Positions 34,457 to 44,397 of a stretch of 64,000 bases of DNA are shown here, piece after piece. The stretch is taken from the NCBI RefSeq assembly GCF_009362815.1, contig NZ_WHNX01000001.1, positions 124,001 through 188,000 on the forward strand, given 5' to 3'. Below the pieces are notes generated by a model, which saw only the letters and a program-made list of their open reading frames with translations, had not been told where the DNA came from and did no database searches. Each line of letters starts with the position of its first letter. Positions within the stretch are counted from its first letter, which is position 1. The DNA is from Alkalibaculum sporogenes (GTDB lineage: Bacteria > Bacillota > Clostridia > Eubacteriales > Alkalibacteraceae). The position numbers and the translations under genes were made by a program.

Positions 34457-37033
34457 GTGGAGTTTGATAAAGATCCAGTTCCATTGGATATAAAGAATTT
34501 ACTAATTTCATATCAGGGAAAGGTGCTCTATAAAATAGTGAAGGCATTGCAATTCTCAAAGTATACAAGAATATATTTTGAAAGTAGACATACGGAAACA
34601 TATGAAAACAGTAGATTATCATTTGTAAAATCTGCCTTAGCAAAGGAGAGTTCAAACAATATATTTCAGTATTTTAAAGAAATAGCACATAAAGTTAGTT
34701 TAAAAACAGATGACGGGACGAACATATTAGGAAATAGATATAAGAAGATAGATTTTATTAGACCAGATAGTGTATTAGCTTCATATTTGTCAGGGGAAAT
34801 TAATGAGAAAAAAGATTTCCGGAATTTAGATATCATATATCCTTTTGGTTTTAATGCAAGCCAGAAACAAGCCGTAGAGAATGCTATGAATAACCAGGTA
34901 AGCATTGTCGAAGGCCCTCCAGGTACTGGGAAGACTCAAACCATTTTAAATATCGTTGCAAATGCTGTAATAAAAGGAAAGAGTATTGCTGTTGTTTCAA
35001 GCAATAATGAAGCAACAAAAAATGTGTTTGATAAACTTGCAAAGAATGATGTGTCATTTATTGCAGCGTATCTTGGAAGTGGAAAGAATAAACAAGAATT
35101 TGTTGATTCTCAAAGTGGATGCTTGCCTGAATTTTCAGGTTGGGAAAGAAGTATTCAAGAGAATGAGGATATCCAGTCAAAATTATTAGAATTGGCGAAA
35201 AATCTTGATGTAATGCTTGTTAATAAAAATCAGTTATCGGCGTTACAGCAGGAACAAGATGTAGTCCTTACAGAAAAAGAGCATTTTGAAGAATATTACG
35301 ATAAAATCAATCAGGAACAGATAAATATTAAAGCTCGTAAAATTCTAAAGCCGAAAGCTGTATTAAAACTCTTAATTGAATTGGAAAATAGAAATGTAGA
35401 CAGTCGTATATCCTTCTTTCGCAAAGTTGCATATGCCTTTAAATATGGTATATGGGATAAAAGCTTCTATTTAGCAGAAAACAGTGTAAGGATTGCTATC
35501 TGTCAGAAGTTATTTTATACATTAAAAATTAGTGAGTTAAAGCAAGCTGTAAACAAATTAGAAAATGAGTTAGAACATTATAATTTTATAGAGCGTATGA
35601 ACGAATATTCCGAACTGTCCATGAAACTTTTTAAATCGTATTTGCACAAGAAGTATGCAGGAATGAATGAACGAAAATTATATAAAGTGGATGATTTATG
35701 GAAAAATTCAGAAGAATTTATTATCAATTACCCAGTTGTCCTCAGTACAACATATTCTTTACGAAGCAGTTTGTCTAGTAAATTAGTATACGATTATGTG
35801 ATTGTGGATGAGGCTTCACAGGTTGATTTGGCAACAGGTGTACTTGCACTTTCCTGTGCGAAGAATACAGTAATTGTAGGAGATCTAAATCAGCTGCCAA
35901 ATGTAATAAAGGATGAAACGAAGAAAGAAACAAACTCGATTTTCGAAAGATATAACCTTTCTGCGAAATACAATTATTCCATGCATAGTCTTTTATCCTC
36001 CGTTAGTGCAGTATTTGAAGATGTAGAACGTATTATGTTAAGGGAACATTATCGTTGTCATCCGAAGATCATAGGATTCTGCAATCAGAAATTTTATGAT
36101 AATCAGCTCATTATATTGACAGAACCGAAAACGGATAAAGAACCCCTTGTTGTCTATAAAACAGTTGCTGGTAATCATAGCCGGGATCGTATGAATCTTC
36201 GTCAAATTGATGTTATTGAGAAAGAAGTAATACCGGAGCAGAAACTTAATGTTGATATAGATTCTATTGGAATTGTGACACCATATAGAAATCAAACAGA
36301 ACATCTTCAGCAAGTTTTTAAGAATACAAAGGTAAAGGCCGATACAGTAGATAAATTCCAAGGGCAAGAGCGGAATATTGTTATTTTGTCTACTGTAGAT
36401 GATGAAATAACGGATTTTACAGATGACCCTAATAGATTAAATGTAGCTGTTTCAAGAGCAATTGACCAGCTGATCGTGGTTACAGATGGAAACGATCCGA
36501 AAAGAAATACAAACATAGGTGATTTGATTGGCTATATTAAATATAACAACTGTGAAATCATAGATAGCAAGCTCTACTCCATATTTGATTATTTATACAA
36601 ATATTATGAGGAACAACGGAAAGTGTTTTTGAGAAAAACAAAGCGAGTTTCCGAATATGACAGTGAAAATCTGATGTATGGATTAATTATGGAAGTGCTG
36701 CAAGGAGATTTTAGAAAATATGATGTAGCGGTACATGTGCCATTAAGAATGATCGTTAGGGAATCTCTACTTTTAACAAATGAAGAAAATAGATATGTTC
36801 TGAATGAGAATACTCACGTGGATTTCTTGATTTATTCTAAAATAGTTCATCAGCCAGTATTAGTTATAGAAGTAGATGGATATGAATTCCATAAAGCAGG
36901 AACTGTGCAGATAGATAGAGATATTAAGAAAAATGCTATTCTGGAAAAAAGCAAGCTACCATATATTAGATTTGCAACCAATGGTAGTGAAGAAAAGGAA
37001 AAGTTATATGAGAAATTGAAATCAATACTATAA
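34457..37033 (+). CDS. SF1 (Dna2/Upf1-like) helicase fused to a nuclease-like domain
   Basis: 858 residues from GTG 34457. Helicase motifs: Walker A VEGPPGTGKTQTIL (about 152), VDEASQ (about 450), GDLNQLP, REHYRCHP, TPYRNQ, DKFQGQERN and NVAVSRA (motif VI, about 660). The last about 130 residues have HVDFLIYSK and PVLVIEVDGYEFHK, then DRDIKKNAILEKSKLPYIRF, a DUF2726-type PD-(D/E)XK-like module. The same frame is open and protein-like back to about 34304 but has no ATG/GTG/TTG there; an ATA at 34319 or 34322 sits where a start would be. The true N-terminus may be lost or start with a rare codon. Confidence 0.85.
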   Translation: MEFDKDPVPLDIKNLLISYQGKVLYKIVKALQFSKYTRIYFESRHTETYENSRLSFVKSALAKESSNNIFQYFKEIAHKVSLKTDDGTNILGNRYKKIDFIRPDSVLASYLSGEINEKKDFRNLDIIYPFGFNASQKQAVENAMNNQVSIVEGPPGTGKTQTILNIVANAVIKGKSIAVVSSNNEATKNVFDKLAKNDVSFIAAYLGSGKNKQEFVDSQSGCLPEFSGWERSIQENEDIQSKLLELAKNLDVMLVNKNQLSALQQEQDVVLTEKEHFEEYYDKINQEQINIKARKILKPKAVLKLLIELENRNVDSRISFFRKVAYAFKYGIWDKSFYLAENSVRIAICQKLFYTLKISELKQAVNKLENELEHYNFIERMNEYSELSMKLFKSYLHKKYAGMNERKLYKVDDLWKNSEEFIINYPVVLSTTYSLRSSLSSKLVYDYVIVDEASQVDLATGVLALSCAKNTVIVGDLNQLPNVIKDETKKETNSIFERYNLSAKYNYSMHSLLSSVSAVFEDVERIMLREHYRCHPKIIGFCNQKFYDNQLIILTEPKTDKEPLVVYKTVAGNHSRDRMNLRQIDVIEKEVIPEQKLNVDIDSIGIVTPYRNQTEHLQQVFKNTKVKADTVDKFQGQERNIVILSTVDDEITDFTDDPNRLNVAVSRAIDQLIVVTDGNDPKRNTNIGDLIGYIKYNNCEIIDSKLYSIFDYLYKYYEEQRKVFLRKTKRVSEYDSENLMYGLIMEVLQGDFRKYDVAVHVPLRMIVRESLLLTNEENRYVLNENTHVDFLIYSKIVHQPVLVIEVDGYEFHKAGTVQIDRDIKKNAILEKSKLPYIRFATNGSEEKEKLYEKLKSIL

Positions 37034-37610
37034 TTATAGTTGATTATGTAATTTAAGTAGCTTAGAAAAGAAATATTCAACGGTTGCAATGATATGTAAA
37101 ATTATCCATACTTGATTTTAAATGTAGTATAATAAAAGATATCGATTACAAATAGTGTCGAATTTTGAACTAAGGTGATAATGAATTCCTAATAAGGGGT
37201 AATATCGGCGGTGCGGGTTAGATTTATTTTATCAAATCAACTACATGAATCGATACAGTAAGTCCCGCCTCTAGCGTAACTGTAGAGACTAAAATTTGAG
37301 ATATGTCCCGTAGGTTTATGGTGACATTCTAAAAGATAACGGCCTTGAATGGGGCACGGAATTTATGCGGAATGGTGATGTTTCAAATTTGAATGCACAG
37401 TGTGTGCTTGCACGTGTTAGATGCTACCAGATACTTTTTTGTAGATAAGCTTTATGAGTCTGACTTAAGAAGATAGCTCCAAGAGCTCCAATGGGCTCAC
37501 GAGTATTTGATTTAACACAAATTCTGGAGACTGAGAAGCTGCCTGGAACTCAGGAAATTGCAGAACAGCTTGCTACAAAGACATGGAGTTAATCACTGGA
37601 GGGAACGGAT
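37034..37610 (+). other. Degenerate intergenic region with coding scraps
   Basis: After the right direct repeat this stretch has no intact gene. Scraps of coding-like sequence occur, for example FMRNGDVSNLNAQCVLARV (about 37360-37430) and PRAPMGSRVFDLTQILETEK (about 37470-37530) ending in a stop at 37592. They may derive from one decayed gene. I cannot assign it. Confidence 0.4.
37087..37138 (+). repeat. Direct repeat, right copy (island boundary)
   Basis: CAATGATATGTAAAATTATC plus CAT, then a diverged segment and AAATGTAGTATAATA, matching the copy at 27213-27263 in the same orientation. The two copies bracket 9.8 kb holding the Nudix, helicase, GmrSD, Mrr and SF1 genes. Confidence 0.6.
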
Positions 37611-37958
37611 ATGTATGTGGATTCATTGGAAAAACGCCAAGCTAGAGGTAATGAAATAAGACTTGTAACTGCAGCTTTGTATGAAGCAAAAGTTAAGGAC
37701 GAAGAAATCCTGCGAGTATTGATGAATGTATGTGATGCAGATAGAAAGGAAGCAACTAATGCGTTTCGTAAAGAAAAGTTCATGTTGTACCCTTGTAGAG
37801 AATTGTATCAATACTTGATTCTAGAAAAAGGCTTTGAAGAACATGACGCTGATGTGTTTATACACAATAAAGCCACACGCGTGTTGGCGGACAATAGAGA
37901 GCTAAGTAAATTATCACCAGCTAAAATGTTTGAGGCTATTAATAAGGCTAAAAAATAG
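37611..37958 (+). CDS. Hypothetical protein
   Basis: 115 residues, charged and helical (MYVDSLEKRQARGNEIRLVT, DADVFIHNKATRVLADNREL). A good GGAGGG site lies 8 bases before the ATG. It ends 13 bases before the next gene, so the two form an operon. No family recognised. The first part resembles a small helical adaptor; no catalytic motif is seen. Confidence 0.65.
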   Translation: MYVDSLEKRQARGNEIRLVTAALYEAKVKDEEILRVLMNVCDADRKEATNAFRKEKFMLYPCRELYQYLILEKGFEEHDADVFIHNKATRVLADNRELSKLSPAKMFEAINKAKK

Positions 37959-37971
37959 TGGAGGAAAACTA

Positions 37972-38568
37972 ATGGCTAAAAGAGACTGTTATGATGTGCT
38001 CGTTATACTTACAAATAATGTGGCTCTTATATGGAAAGAAGCTCATGGGATAGCACCGGATACGGTGGCAGATAAGCTGGACGATGCTATGCTTGAATGG
38101 CAAAGCGAATTAACTAAAACATTGAAAATTTGGATTGATAAAGATCTCACAATAACTACAGGTGAGCTGATTCTTGCATGTGCAAATCTGGGTGCAGTCG
38201 TTGAGTCGTGGCTTAAATTCTTTTACTGTGTTTATTATGAAGATTATTGCAAGAGCCCGATTACAAATAATAAAGGTAAAATGATAGCGCCGGAAAAAGC
38301 GTCGTTCAATAATCTTAAAGACTTTAGTAGTGGAAAGCTATGGGCTGATGTGAATTCACCAGAGTACGCTTGGGTTGATTCAGTGCAGCATAAAAGAAAT
38401 TCGATTCATTCATTTAAGTATAGCGATATAGGAACACCACAGGGTTTTCTGGATGATATTGATTACCTATATGACTTTGTAGATAATGTGCTCTCACACT
38501 TGCCGCCGCTTGAGGACTTTATTGAAGTGTACCCGGCTGGATATGTGATGAATCCATATTTTAATTGA
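37972..38568 (+). CDS. Hypothetical HEPN-like protein
   Basis: 198 residues from ATG 37972, preceded by GTGGAGG. Mostly helical. SVQHKRNSIHSFK at about residues 140-152 resembles the R-N-x-x-x-H region of HEPN-type RNases and DUF4145-like proteins, though the spacing here is Rx3H rather than the usual Rx4-6H. The upstream GELILACANLGAVVESWLKF helix fits the other conserved HEPN helix. Paired with the preceding small ORF in a defence island. A HEPN-like role is inference. Confidence 0.55.
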   Translation: MAKRDCYDVLVILTNNVALIWKEAHGIAPDTVADKLDDAMLEWQSELTKTLKIWIDKDLTITTGELILACANLGAVVESWLKFFYCVYYEDYCKSPITNNKGKMIAPEKASFNNLKDFSSGKLWADVNSPEYAWVDSVQHKRNSIHSFKYSDIGTPQGFLDDIDYLYDFVDNVLSHLPPLEDFIEVYPAGYVMNPYFN

Positions 38569-38658
38569 TATGTTTCCGCACACTGCGAAAGAACTAAAAA
38601 AAGGTTGACCTGTTTCCGAGAACCCCGACATCAATAATGGCAACTCGAGCCATGTGGA

Positions 38659-38841
38659 GTGCGTAATAAGAATGCAAAGGAAAGATACGTAGAAATCCTT
38701 AGTTTTCTGCACTTTGCGCGATATATGACTTTCACAACCGACGGCGATGATTTCAGAAATAAGGTGTTGAGAGATAAAATTGATGTTTCAGTTGTCTTGG
38801 ACATGGAGTGTGTAGACATGTTTAATGCATGTGTAGATTAG
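38659..38841 (+). CDS. Small hypothetical ORF
   Basis: 60 codons from GTG 38659 (RYVEILSFLHFARYMTFTTD, then RDKIDVSVVLDMECVDMF). No proper ribosome binding site; may be the C-terminal remnant of a larger gene. A terminator follows at 38905. Confidence 0.25.
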   Translation: MRNKNAKERYVEILSFLHFARYMTFTTDGDDFRNKVLRDKIDVSVVLDMECVDMFNACVD

Positions 38842-38904
38842 AGTGTTTTGGTATCTATATATTACGCAGTATGAAGTGAATTTAAGACTGGGCAATGATG
38901 AGAG

Positions 38905-38937
38905 AATACCGGCTTTTTTATCCGGTATTTTCTTTTT
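38905..38937 (+). terminator. Intrinsic terminator
   Basis: AATACCGG (38905-38912) pairs with CCGGTATT (38922-38929), followed by TTCTTTTTA. It separates the small hypotheticals from the STAND NTPase cluster. Confidence 0.75.
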
Positions 38938-39036
38938 ATATATAGAATTTCATAAGATGGATGGAAATAAATTCATATAAGTGGTATAACTATATTAATA
39001 ACGTTGTTTTCATTGATATTATACGGAGGTCTTTTG

Positions 39037-39276
39037 ATGCCGGGTGTAAATGATATTCTAAATATTGCAATTAAAGAAACAGAGTTTCTGAATCAAGGTG
39101 AAGTTTTCCTTGTAAGAGATATATTTAAAGGCTATGAGTGGAACAGGATTTCTCGTAGCGAACGGCTTCTACTTGGTACACTATTTTTAAATTATGTGAA
39201 TACATCAAGAGGTTCCATCCAAGCAATTGAGAAAACCTCATCAGGGCAACAGAAGTATAAAATTAATGTGAGATAA
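39037..39276 (+). CDS. DUF1413-like small protein ahead of the STAND NTPase
   Basis: 79 residues from ATG 39037, after CGGAGGTC. The core LNQGEVFLVRDIFKGYEWNR, then SERLLLGTLFLNYV, matches the pattern of DUF1413-type small proteins. It ends 76 bases before the giant NTPase gene on the same strand and probably belongs to the same operon; small accessory proteins of this type occur as middle components of multi-gene conflict systems. Function unknown; a regulator, adaptor or inhibitor of the NTPase is plausible. Confidence 0.6.
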   Translation: MPGVNDILNIAIKETEFLNQGEVFLVRDIFKGYEWNRISRSERLLLGTLFLNYVNTSRGSIQAIEKTSSGQQKYKINVR

Positions 39277-39352
39277 TTTGTTCTGACTTATAATCAGGAG
39301 TTACAAAGTTAAATTTTTTATAGATTATTAAGTTTGGTTCTGGGGTGATAAC

Positions 39353-42300
39353 ATGGAAAGTATTAAAACTAATGCAGGGGCGTTGCCTTCTAATGCAGGA
39401 GATGATTTTCATCTTTTGTGGGCAGCTCAAAAAATATTGGAAATGCTTAAGCCAAATGTAACACTTACAGCAGTAACCGTAGAGGGGCCTGCATGGCAAG
39501 ATTCAGTTGTCGCTGATATAGACGATAGTAAGTTGTATGCAATTGACTTAGCTGAGTATTATGGAGGTACTGATTTTCAAAGTGCGTCAAAAATAGTTTT
39601 TTCTCAATTAAAATATAGTACATATATGGGTGACGTGGCATGGACTGCTGCAAGTTTATGTCATTCTGATAACAAGAAAAAGGATAATTCAATTATTCGG
39701 AGAATTGCTGATGCTTATAAAGAATATACAGAAAAGAATGCAGATTCCAGAGACAAGCTCATTGTAAAATTTGTAAGCAATCGCTCCATTTCTGATAGTT
39801 TGAAACAAAGTATCGTCAAAGCAAAAGAACTTTTAGCGAATAAAAACTATAAGCAAGCAAATACCCTAATTAAAAATCTTTGCCCAGAATTTAGAGTAGA
39901 AATTGAGAGATTTTATAAAGAATCGAACCTTAATTCAATAGCATTTCTGGGCTTTATTAAAATGCTTGATTTTGAGGATTGCGGTACAGCTACAAGAAGC
40001 ATTAAAAAGGCTGAAATCATTCAACTACTAGGCAACTGGGGGATAGATAGCTTACAAAACAAATATAACGAGATAATAATGACTATACGAGATCGAATGA
40101 TGCCCGGAAGAAATGCAAATGTAGCTATGACTAAAGATTTTGTGTGCTCTCTCTTTGGTGGCAATTATACTCGGTTTTTTCCGGCTCCTACAAACATTCA
40201 TTTGTTGAAAACAGGTTATATTGAAAGAGTATGCGTTCATGATTTAATAAAAATTGTATTGGAACAAGAAAAAGCACCTATATGTGTTCATGCGACAGCC
40301 GGCATCGGCAAAACTACACTTGTTAACAACATGGGAAGATATCTCCCCTATAGCTCTGCTGTGGTCTTATATGATTGCTATGGAGGAGGGACTTACTTAC
40401 AGCCTTCTGACTCGAGGTATGAATGTGATACTGCCATACCTCAGATTTGCAATAGCTTGGCACTTGAATGTAAAACCGATTTTTTATTGGAACGCAGATT
40501 GAAGGGATCTGAGTTTTTTCAAGAGTTATGTATACGATTAGAACATGCAGTTAAATATGTAAAATCATTTTCTGAAAACGCTATTATATTGCTGATTATT
40601 GATGCAGCGGATAATAGCGTATTTGCAGCTAAACAAAATGGAAGTAGTTGTTTTATTGATAAATTGCTGCAACAGCATTTGCCTAAAGGTGTACGATTAC
40701 TTTTGACATACCGAACAGAACATGCGAATTATTTTTCTTTTCCGGATAACTCGATGTTTTTTCAAGTTCCTACATTTAATTTACATGAAAGTACAGAACA
40801 TATTAGGTCCTTTTACCCCGTAGTAGCGGATGAAGTTTGCTTAGAGTTTCATGATTTAAGCAAAGGAATACCACGAGTCCAGGCATATGTGTTGGCGTCA
40901 AATCGAGAAACATCTCATGAACTGGTAGATATGCTACGACCAAATGGAAAAACTACTGAAGATTTGCTTAATGATATACTTGAAGAAATCTGGCAGAGAT
41001 ATGGAGAGAAGAATGAAGAAATTTCATTAATCTTCGGACTCCTAATTAATTTACCACGCCCGATACCAATAGTGATTGCTACTAAAATTATTGATTGCTC
41101 ACCGGAAATGTTGCAGAGTTTAAGTGTTGACTGTTCTTTCGGTCTTTATATTGAAAATGACTTTATTTACTTTCGTGATGAAGATTTTGAAACATTTTTA
41201 CGGGAAAAATATTGTGATAATTTAAAAGCAGTCAGTACTATTGCTGACTATATGTACCAGCATCGGCACCAAAATCCTTACTGTGCAAAACATGTACATA
41301 GCTTCCTTGCCCAACAGACTGATATTTCCAAACTTTTGAATATTTCCTTGGAGGAGTCAATAGATGAATCGCTTGTGGATATTACAGAAGCTAGTAGGAT
41401 TATGCTCTCGCGAATTAAAGCTACTTTAAATATTCCTATCATAAAGACACAGGAATACTGGAAGGAATCTTTTCAGCTAATATACAAAATCATCGATTTT
41501 TCAAAAAGTGATGAGGCTATCAATAAACTAATACAAAGTAATCCGGAACAGGCATATTTGTATTGCGATAACAACACTCTTTTAAAAGTATTCACTACTG
41601 ACAGAAATGATTTTGATTTAGGAAAAGCAGCATTTATCTTCTCAATGAAATCGGAGACAGAGACAAAAGCTCTTTCCTACTTGGATAGCTATAGAGGCGC
41701 TATTAACTATTATTATAGTAAACCTGATGAAAAGAGAAATCCTGTAAAAAGGCCACACCTTGGTGATATTGTCAATGTAGCAGAATCACTGCTCAGGCTT
41801 AAAGACGAAATATCGATGAAACGCTGGATAGCCTCTTGGACTAATAAAGTATTCCAAGCAAATGTATTATTCGAAGTTTTCGTTCGATTAATTAACCGAA
41901 ATGATATGCAATTAGCAAACCAAGTTGAAAGAATGCATTGGTCGTTTCACTGCAAACTTTCCATAGTTGCAGTTTATTTAAAGTGCAAAAAAGTACCTCC
42001 GATTTATTTGGTTGAATATCTTATAAAAATGTTTAATAAAGCACAAGCTTTGAATCTGGATGATTTTAATAAAGATCATGTGATTTTGTTTCTTGAGTAT
42101 CTTTGTAAAGATGATAAAGATAGAGATATGCTTCCTCTTAATATTATATCAAAGTACAAAATTAACTATCGTGTTTCATATTTGTCCTATATTCATGGTG
42201 AAGATGAGCATGAATTAGACATTAATGTAAGATTTTATATATTGGGAAAAACATTAAGGAACGAGAATATTAATTCCGAAGATTTCTGTGATAAAGATGG

Positions 42301-44299
42301 CTTAAAAAAGGATAAACGCTTAACACAGAAAGAAATAGATGAACGCGTAAAAGATATTAAGAAAGTCTACGATTTTCTCCTTCCTGCTTATATGTATCGT
42401 ATTCAAGTAATATTAGGAGTTAATAGAGAGACTACTGAAGTATTATATAAAGATTGCTTGACTAAATTAGATCGGATGTTTTGGAATGATTTGGATAGTC
42501 AAAAATCTGGAAGTATTCGCCTATACCTGTTGGCTTTAGCCGATGCTGTTTTGTATATGAACATAACGGACTCTCATACAATACATAATAGTCTGCTGAA
42601 AATAGCGAGAACTACTAAAATATATCGTGACACGAAATTTGCCTTAGCAGATTTATGCTCGTATGATCGTCGTTCGTACCAATTCACATTAGAAACACTT
42701 AAGTCTATATCTGATGAACTCATTCAACATCCTATATCAGCAATGGAAGCATCAGAGGCTTATATTCAATGTGCTCAGATTGGGCAAAAAGTTGAAATAA
42801 GTGTTGGTCAGATTTATTTTGAGAAGGCGCTTCAAGCTGCTAAAGGGTTGGATTATGAATCATATCGAAAGCTTGAGCTTTTTAATGTTTTGTCCAATGT
42901 CGCTTCCAATAGAGGATACTTATCGGACATTGAGCTTTCTCATGAGTTTATGCGTTTAGCAGAGGATTATTATCGAAAAATGGGTGACTCAAAGAATTTT
43001 CCTTATAAAGAAGTCTTTGAGACAGCAACGACATTATGTCCAGAGAATATTTTTTCTGTAATGTGTCGGCTGGATGATCGAAACGATTTCGATCATTTTT
43101 CCCTACCTGAAAGTGCTTTTTATGTATTATCAGGATTATTGGAAAAAGGTATTTATCAACCTGATATTATATCTTCACTATCCACAATTTTACTACCAGA
43201 ACAGCCATCTGATTATAGCAATCTAATAGAGAAAATCTTGCATCAGCTAAAAAAAGCACCAATTTCAGTTCAACAAAAGGGTTTGGACATACTAATTCAT
43301 GATACCTTATACAATGTGCCATTAACCTATAAAGATACATTAGCAAAAGAGATTACCATTTATATCAATAAAAATCAACTATCTAGTTGTAAAAATTGCC
43401 AGGAGATTACGGCATTAAATGATTTTCTTTGCTCTATTGATAATCAGGAAGCGAAAGAACAACAGATAGAAAATGAAAAAACAAATTTGCCTATTCCAGA
43501 TATGAATTATATGCAATCTCACCCCATATCTGGCTCTATACAATTAGTGGACTATTTAAAAGAATTAGATAGGGATGGCCAAGTCAAATTTGTTGATCTA
43601 TGGCTTGCTAACACTTTACCAGAAGGTTATATTTCTAGCGCGAACATATTGATAGAAGCTTGTTTAAATGGAATATATTCTATTGAATGGACAAAGATTA
43701 TGAACGTTTTTATAAAGCACATAAATACTTGGAGTGTTTGGCCATCTGTGGAAGCTTGGAGAAACGATGTAAGCATCCAAAGAAAAATATTTGTAGATCA
43801 TATGGATAAGATTTTGAGTTCCTATCGTAATTATTATGATAAGTTGACCAGTATTTTTAACGTTCAGACAGTTGATATTCGAGCATTTTTTATAGAATAC
43901 TTGATATCACAAGATAATGTTTCAAGTGAAAACATTATGGAAATATTAAAGAAATTATCTATACGTCTTCCTGCTGGTTTTGCGGAAGAAGCTATAAAAT
44001 GGTGCGTCTTTATAGAAATCCCTTCAATACATCCATTGTACGGTGATAAACCATTTTCTGATAACTTTTCACAGATCGACGAGGATTTACTGCCGGTCTG
44101 TAAATTGCTATGGCGGATGTTGGGACATCCAGATAAAAAATATCGTTGGACCGCAGCGCATATACTACGAAACTTATATTCATGCGGATACTCAAGTATT
44201 ATAAGGCATCTGATTACTTTGTATCACGCTCCTTTTGATTCACGATATATGGATAAAAATAACTTCTTTTTTGTGGGTCAGCTAAATTATCTTTTTTAG
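39353..44299 (+). CDS. STAND NTPase with nuclease-like N-terminus (5' part of a frameshifted gene)
   Basis: 1648 codons. N-terminal about 190 residues look like a Cap4/DUF4297-type PD-(D/E)XK domain: AGDDFHLLWAAQKILEML, AIDLAEYYGG (about 60-70) and SQLKYST (QxK, about 84). A STAND/NACHT-type ATPase follows: Walker A HATAGIGKTTLVNN (about 310-323), Walker B ILLIIDAADNS (about 412), LLLTYRTEH, and a winged-helix-like region to about 640. The rest is a long helical, repeat-like sensor arm. This resembles Avs-type antiphage sensors. The frame ends TTT TAG after a T6 run; adding one T continues into the ORF at 44398 (in frame from about 44300). Confidence 0.8.
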   Translation: MESIKTNAGALPSNAGDDFHLLWAAQKILEMLKPNVTLTAVTVEGPAWQDSVVADIDDSKLYAIDLAEYYGGTDFQSASKIVFSQLKYSTYMGDVAWTAASLCHSDNKKKDNSIIRRIADAYKEYTEKNADSRDKLIVKFVSNRSISDSLKQSIVKAKELLANKNYKQANTLIKNLCPEFRVEIERFYKESNLNSIAFLGFIKMLDFEDCGTATRSIKKAEIIQLLGNWGIDSLQNKYNEIIMTIRDRMMPGRNANVAMTKDFVCSLFGGNYTRFFPAPTNIHLLKTGYIERVCVHDLIKIVLEQEKAPICVHATAGIGKTTLVNNMGRYLPYSSAVVLYDCYGGGTYLQPSDSRYECDTAIPQICNSLALECKTDFLLERRLKGSEFFQELCIRLEHAVKYVKSFSENAIILLIIDAADNSVFAAKQNGSSCFIDKLLQQHLPKGVRLLLTYRTEHANYFSFPDNSMFFQVPTFNLHESTEHIRSFYPVVADEVCLEFHDLSKGIPRVQAYVLASNRETSHELVDMLRPNGKTTEDLLNDILEEIWQRYGEKNEEISLIFGLLINLPRPIPIVIATKIIDCSPEMLQSLSVDCSFGLYIENDFIYFRDEDFETFLREKYCDNLKAVSTIADYMYQHRHQNPYCAKHVHSFLAQQTDISKLLNISLEESIDESLVDITEASRIMLSRIKATLNIPIIKTQEYWKESFQLIYKIIDFSKSDEAINKLIQSNPEQAYLYCDNNTLLKVFTTDRNDFDLGKAAFIFSMKSETETKALSYLDSYRGAINYYYSKPDEKRNPVKRPHLGDIVNVAESLLRLKDEISMKRWIASWTNKVFQANVLFEVFVRLINRNDMQLANQVERMHWSFHCKLSIVAVYLKCKKVPPIYLVEYLIKMFNKAQALNLDDFNKDHVILFLEYLCKDDKDRDMLPLNIISKYKINYRVSYLSYIHGEDEHELDINVRFYILGKTLRNENINSEDFCDKDGLKKDKRLTQKEIDERVKDIKKVYDFLLPAYMYRIQVILGVNRETTEVLYKDCLTKLDRMFWNDLDSQKSGSIRLYLLALADAVLYMNITDSHTIHNSLLKIARTTKIYRDTKFALADLCSYDRRSYQFTLETLKSISDELIQHPISAMEASEAYIQCAQIGQKVEISVGQIYFEKALQAAKGLDYESYRKLELFNVLSNVASNRGYLSDIELSHEFMRLAEDYYRKMGDSKNFPYKEVFETATTLCPENIFSVMCRLDDRNDFDHFSLPESAFYVLSGLLEKGIYQPDIISSLSTILLPEQPSDYSNLIEKILHQLKKAPISVQQKGLDILIHDTLYNVPLTYKDTLAKEITIYINKNQLSSCKNCQEITALNDFLCSIDNQEAKEQQIENEKTNLPIPDMNYMQSHPISGSIQLVDYLKELDRDGQVKFVDLWLANTLPEGYISSANILIEACLNGIYSIEWTKIMNVFIKHINTWSVWPSVEAWRNDVSIQRKIFVDHMDKILSSYRNYYDKLTSIFNVQTVDIRAFFIEYLISQDNVSSENIMEILKKLSIRLPAGFAEEAIKWCVFIEIPSIHPLYGDKPFSDNFSQIDEDLLPVCKLLWRMLGHPDKKYRWTAAHILRNLYSCGYSSIIRHLITLYHAPFDSRYMDKNNFFFVGQLNYLF

Positions 44300-44397
44300 T
44301 TGTATGCCTTCGAATTTTTGGTGAAGAACCGAAAGACGGAGTTCCCTTTTATAACTTCTTTAAAGAAATTGCATGCTCAGATCAAATTACTCATGCA

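Noticed and set aside
37972-38568. Confident call as an abortive-infection HEPN toxin
   Set aside because: The R-H spacing is one residue shorter than the canonical motif, so only a tentative HEPN-like label is given.
44292-44297. Programmed -1 ribosomal frameshift site
   Set aside because: The zero-frame codons CTT TTT do not form a standard slippery heptamer and no clear downstream pseudoknot is seen; homopolymer indel or slippage is simpler.
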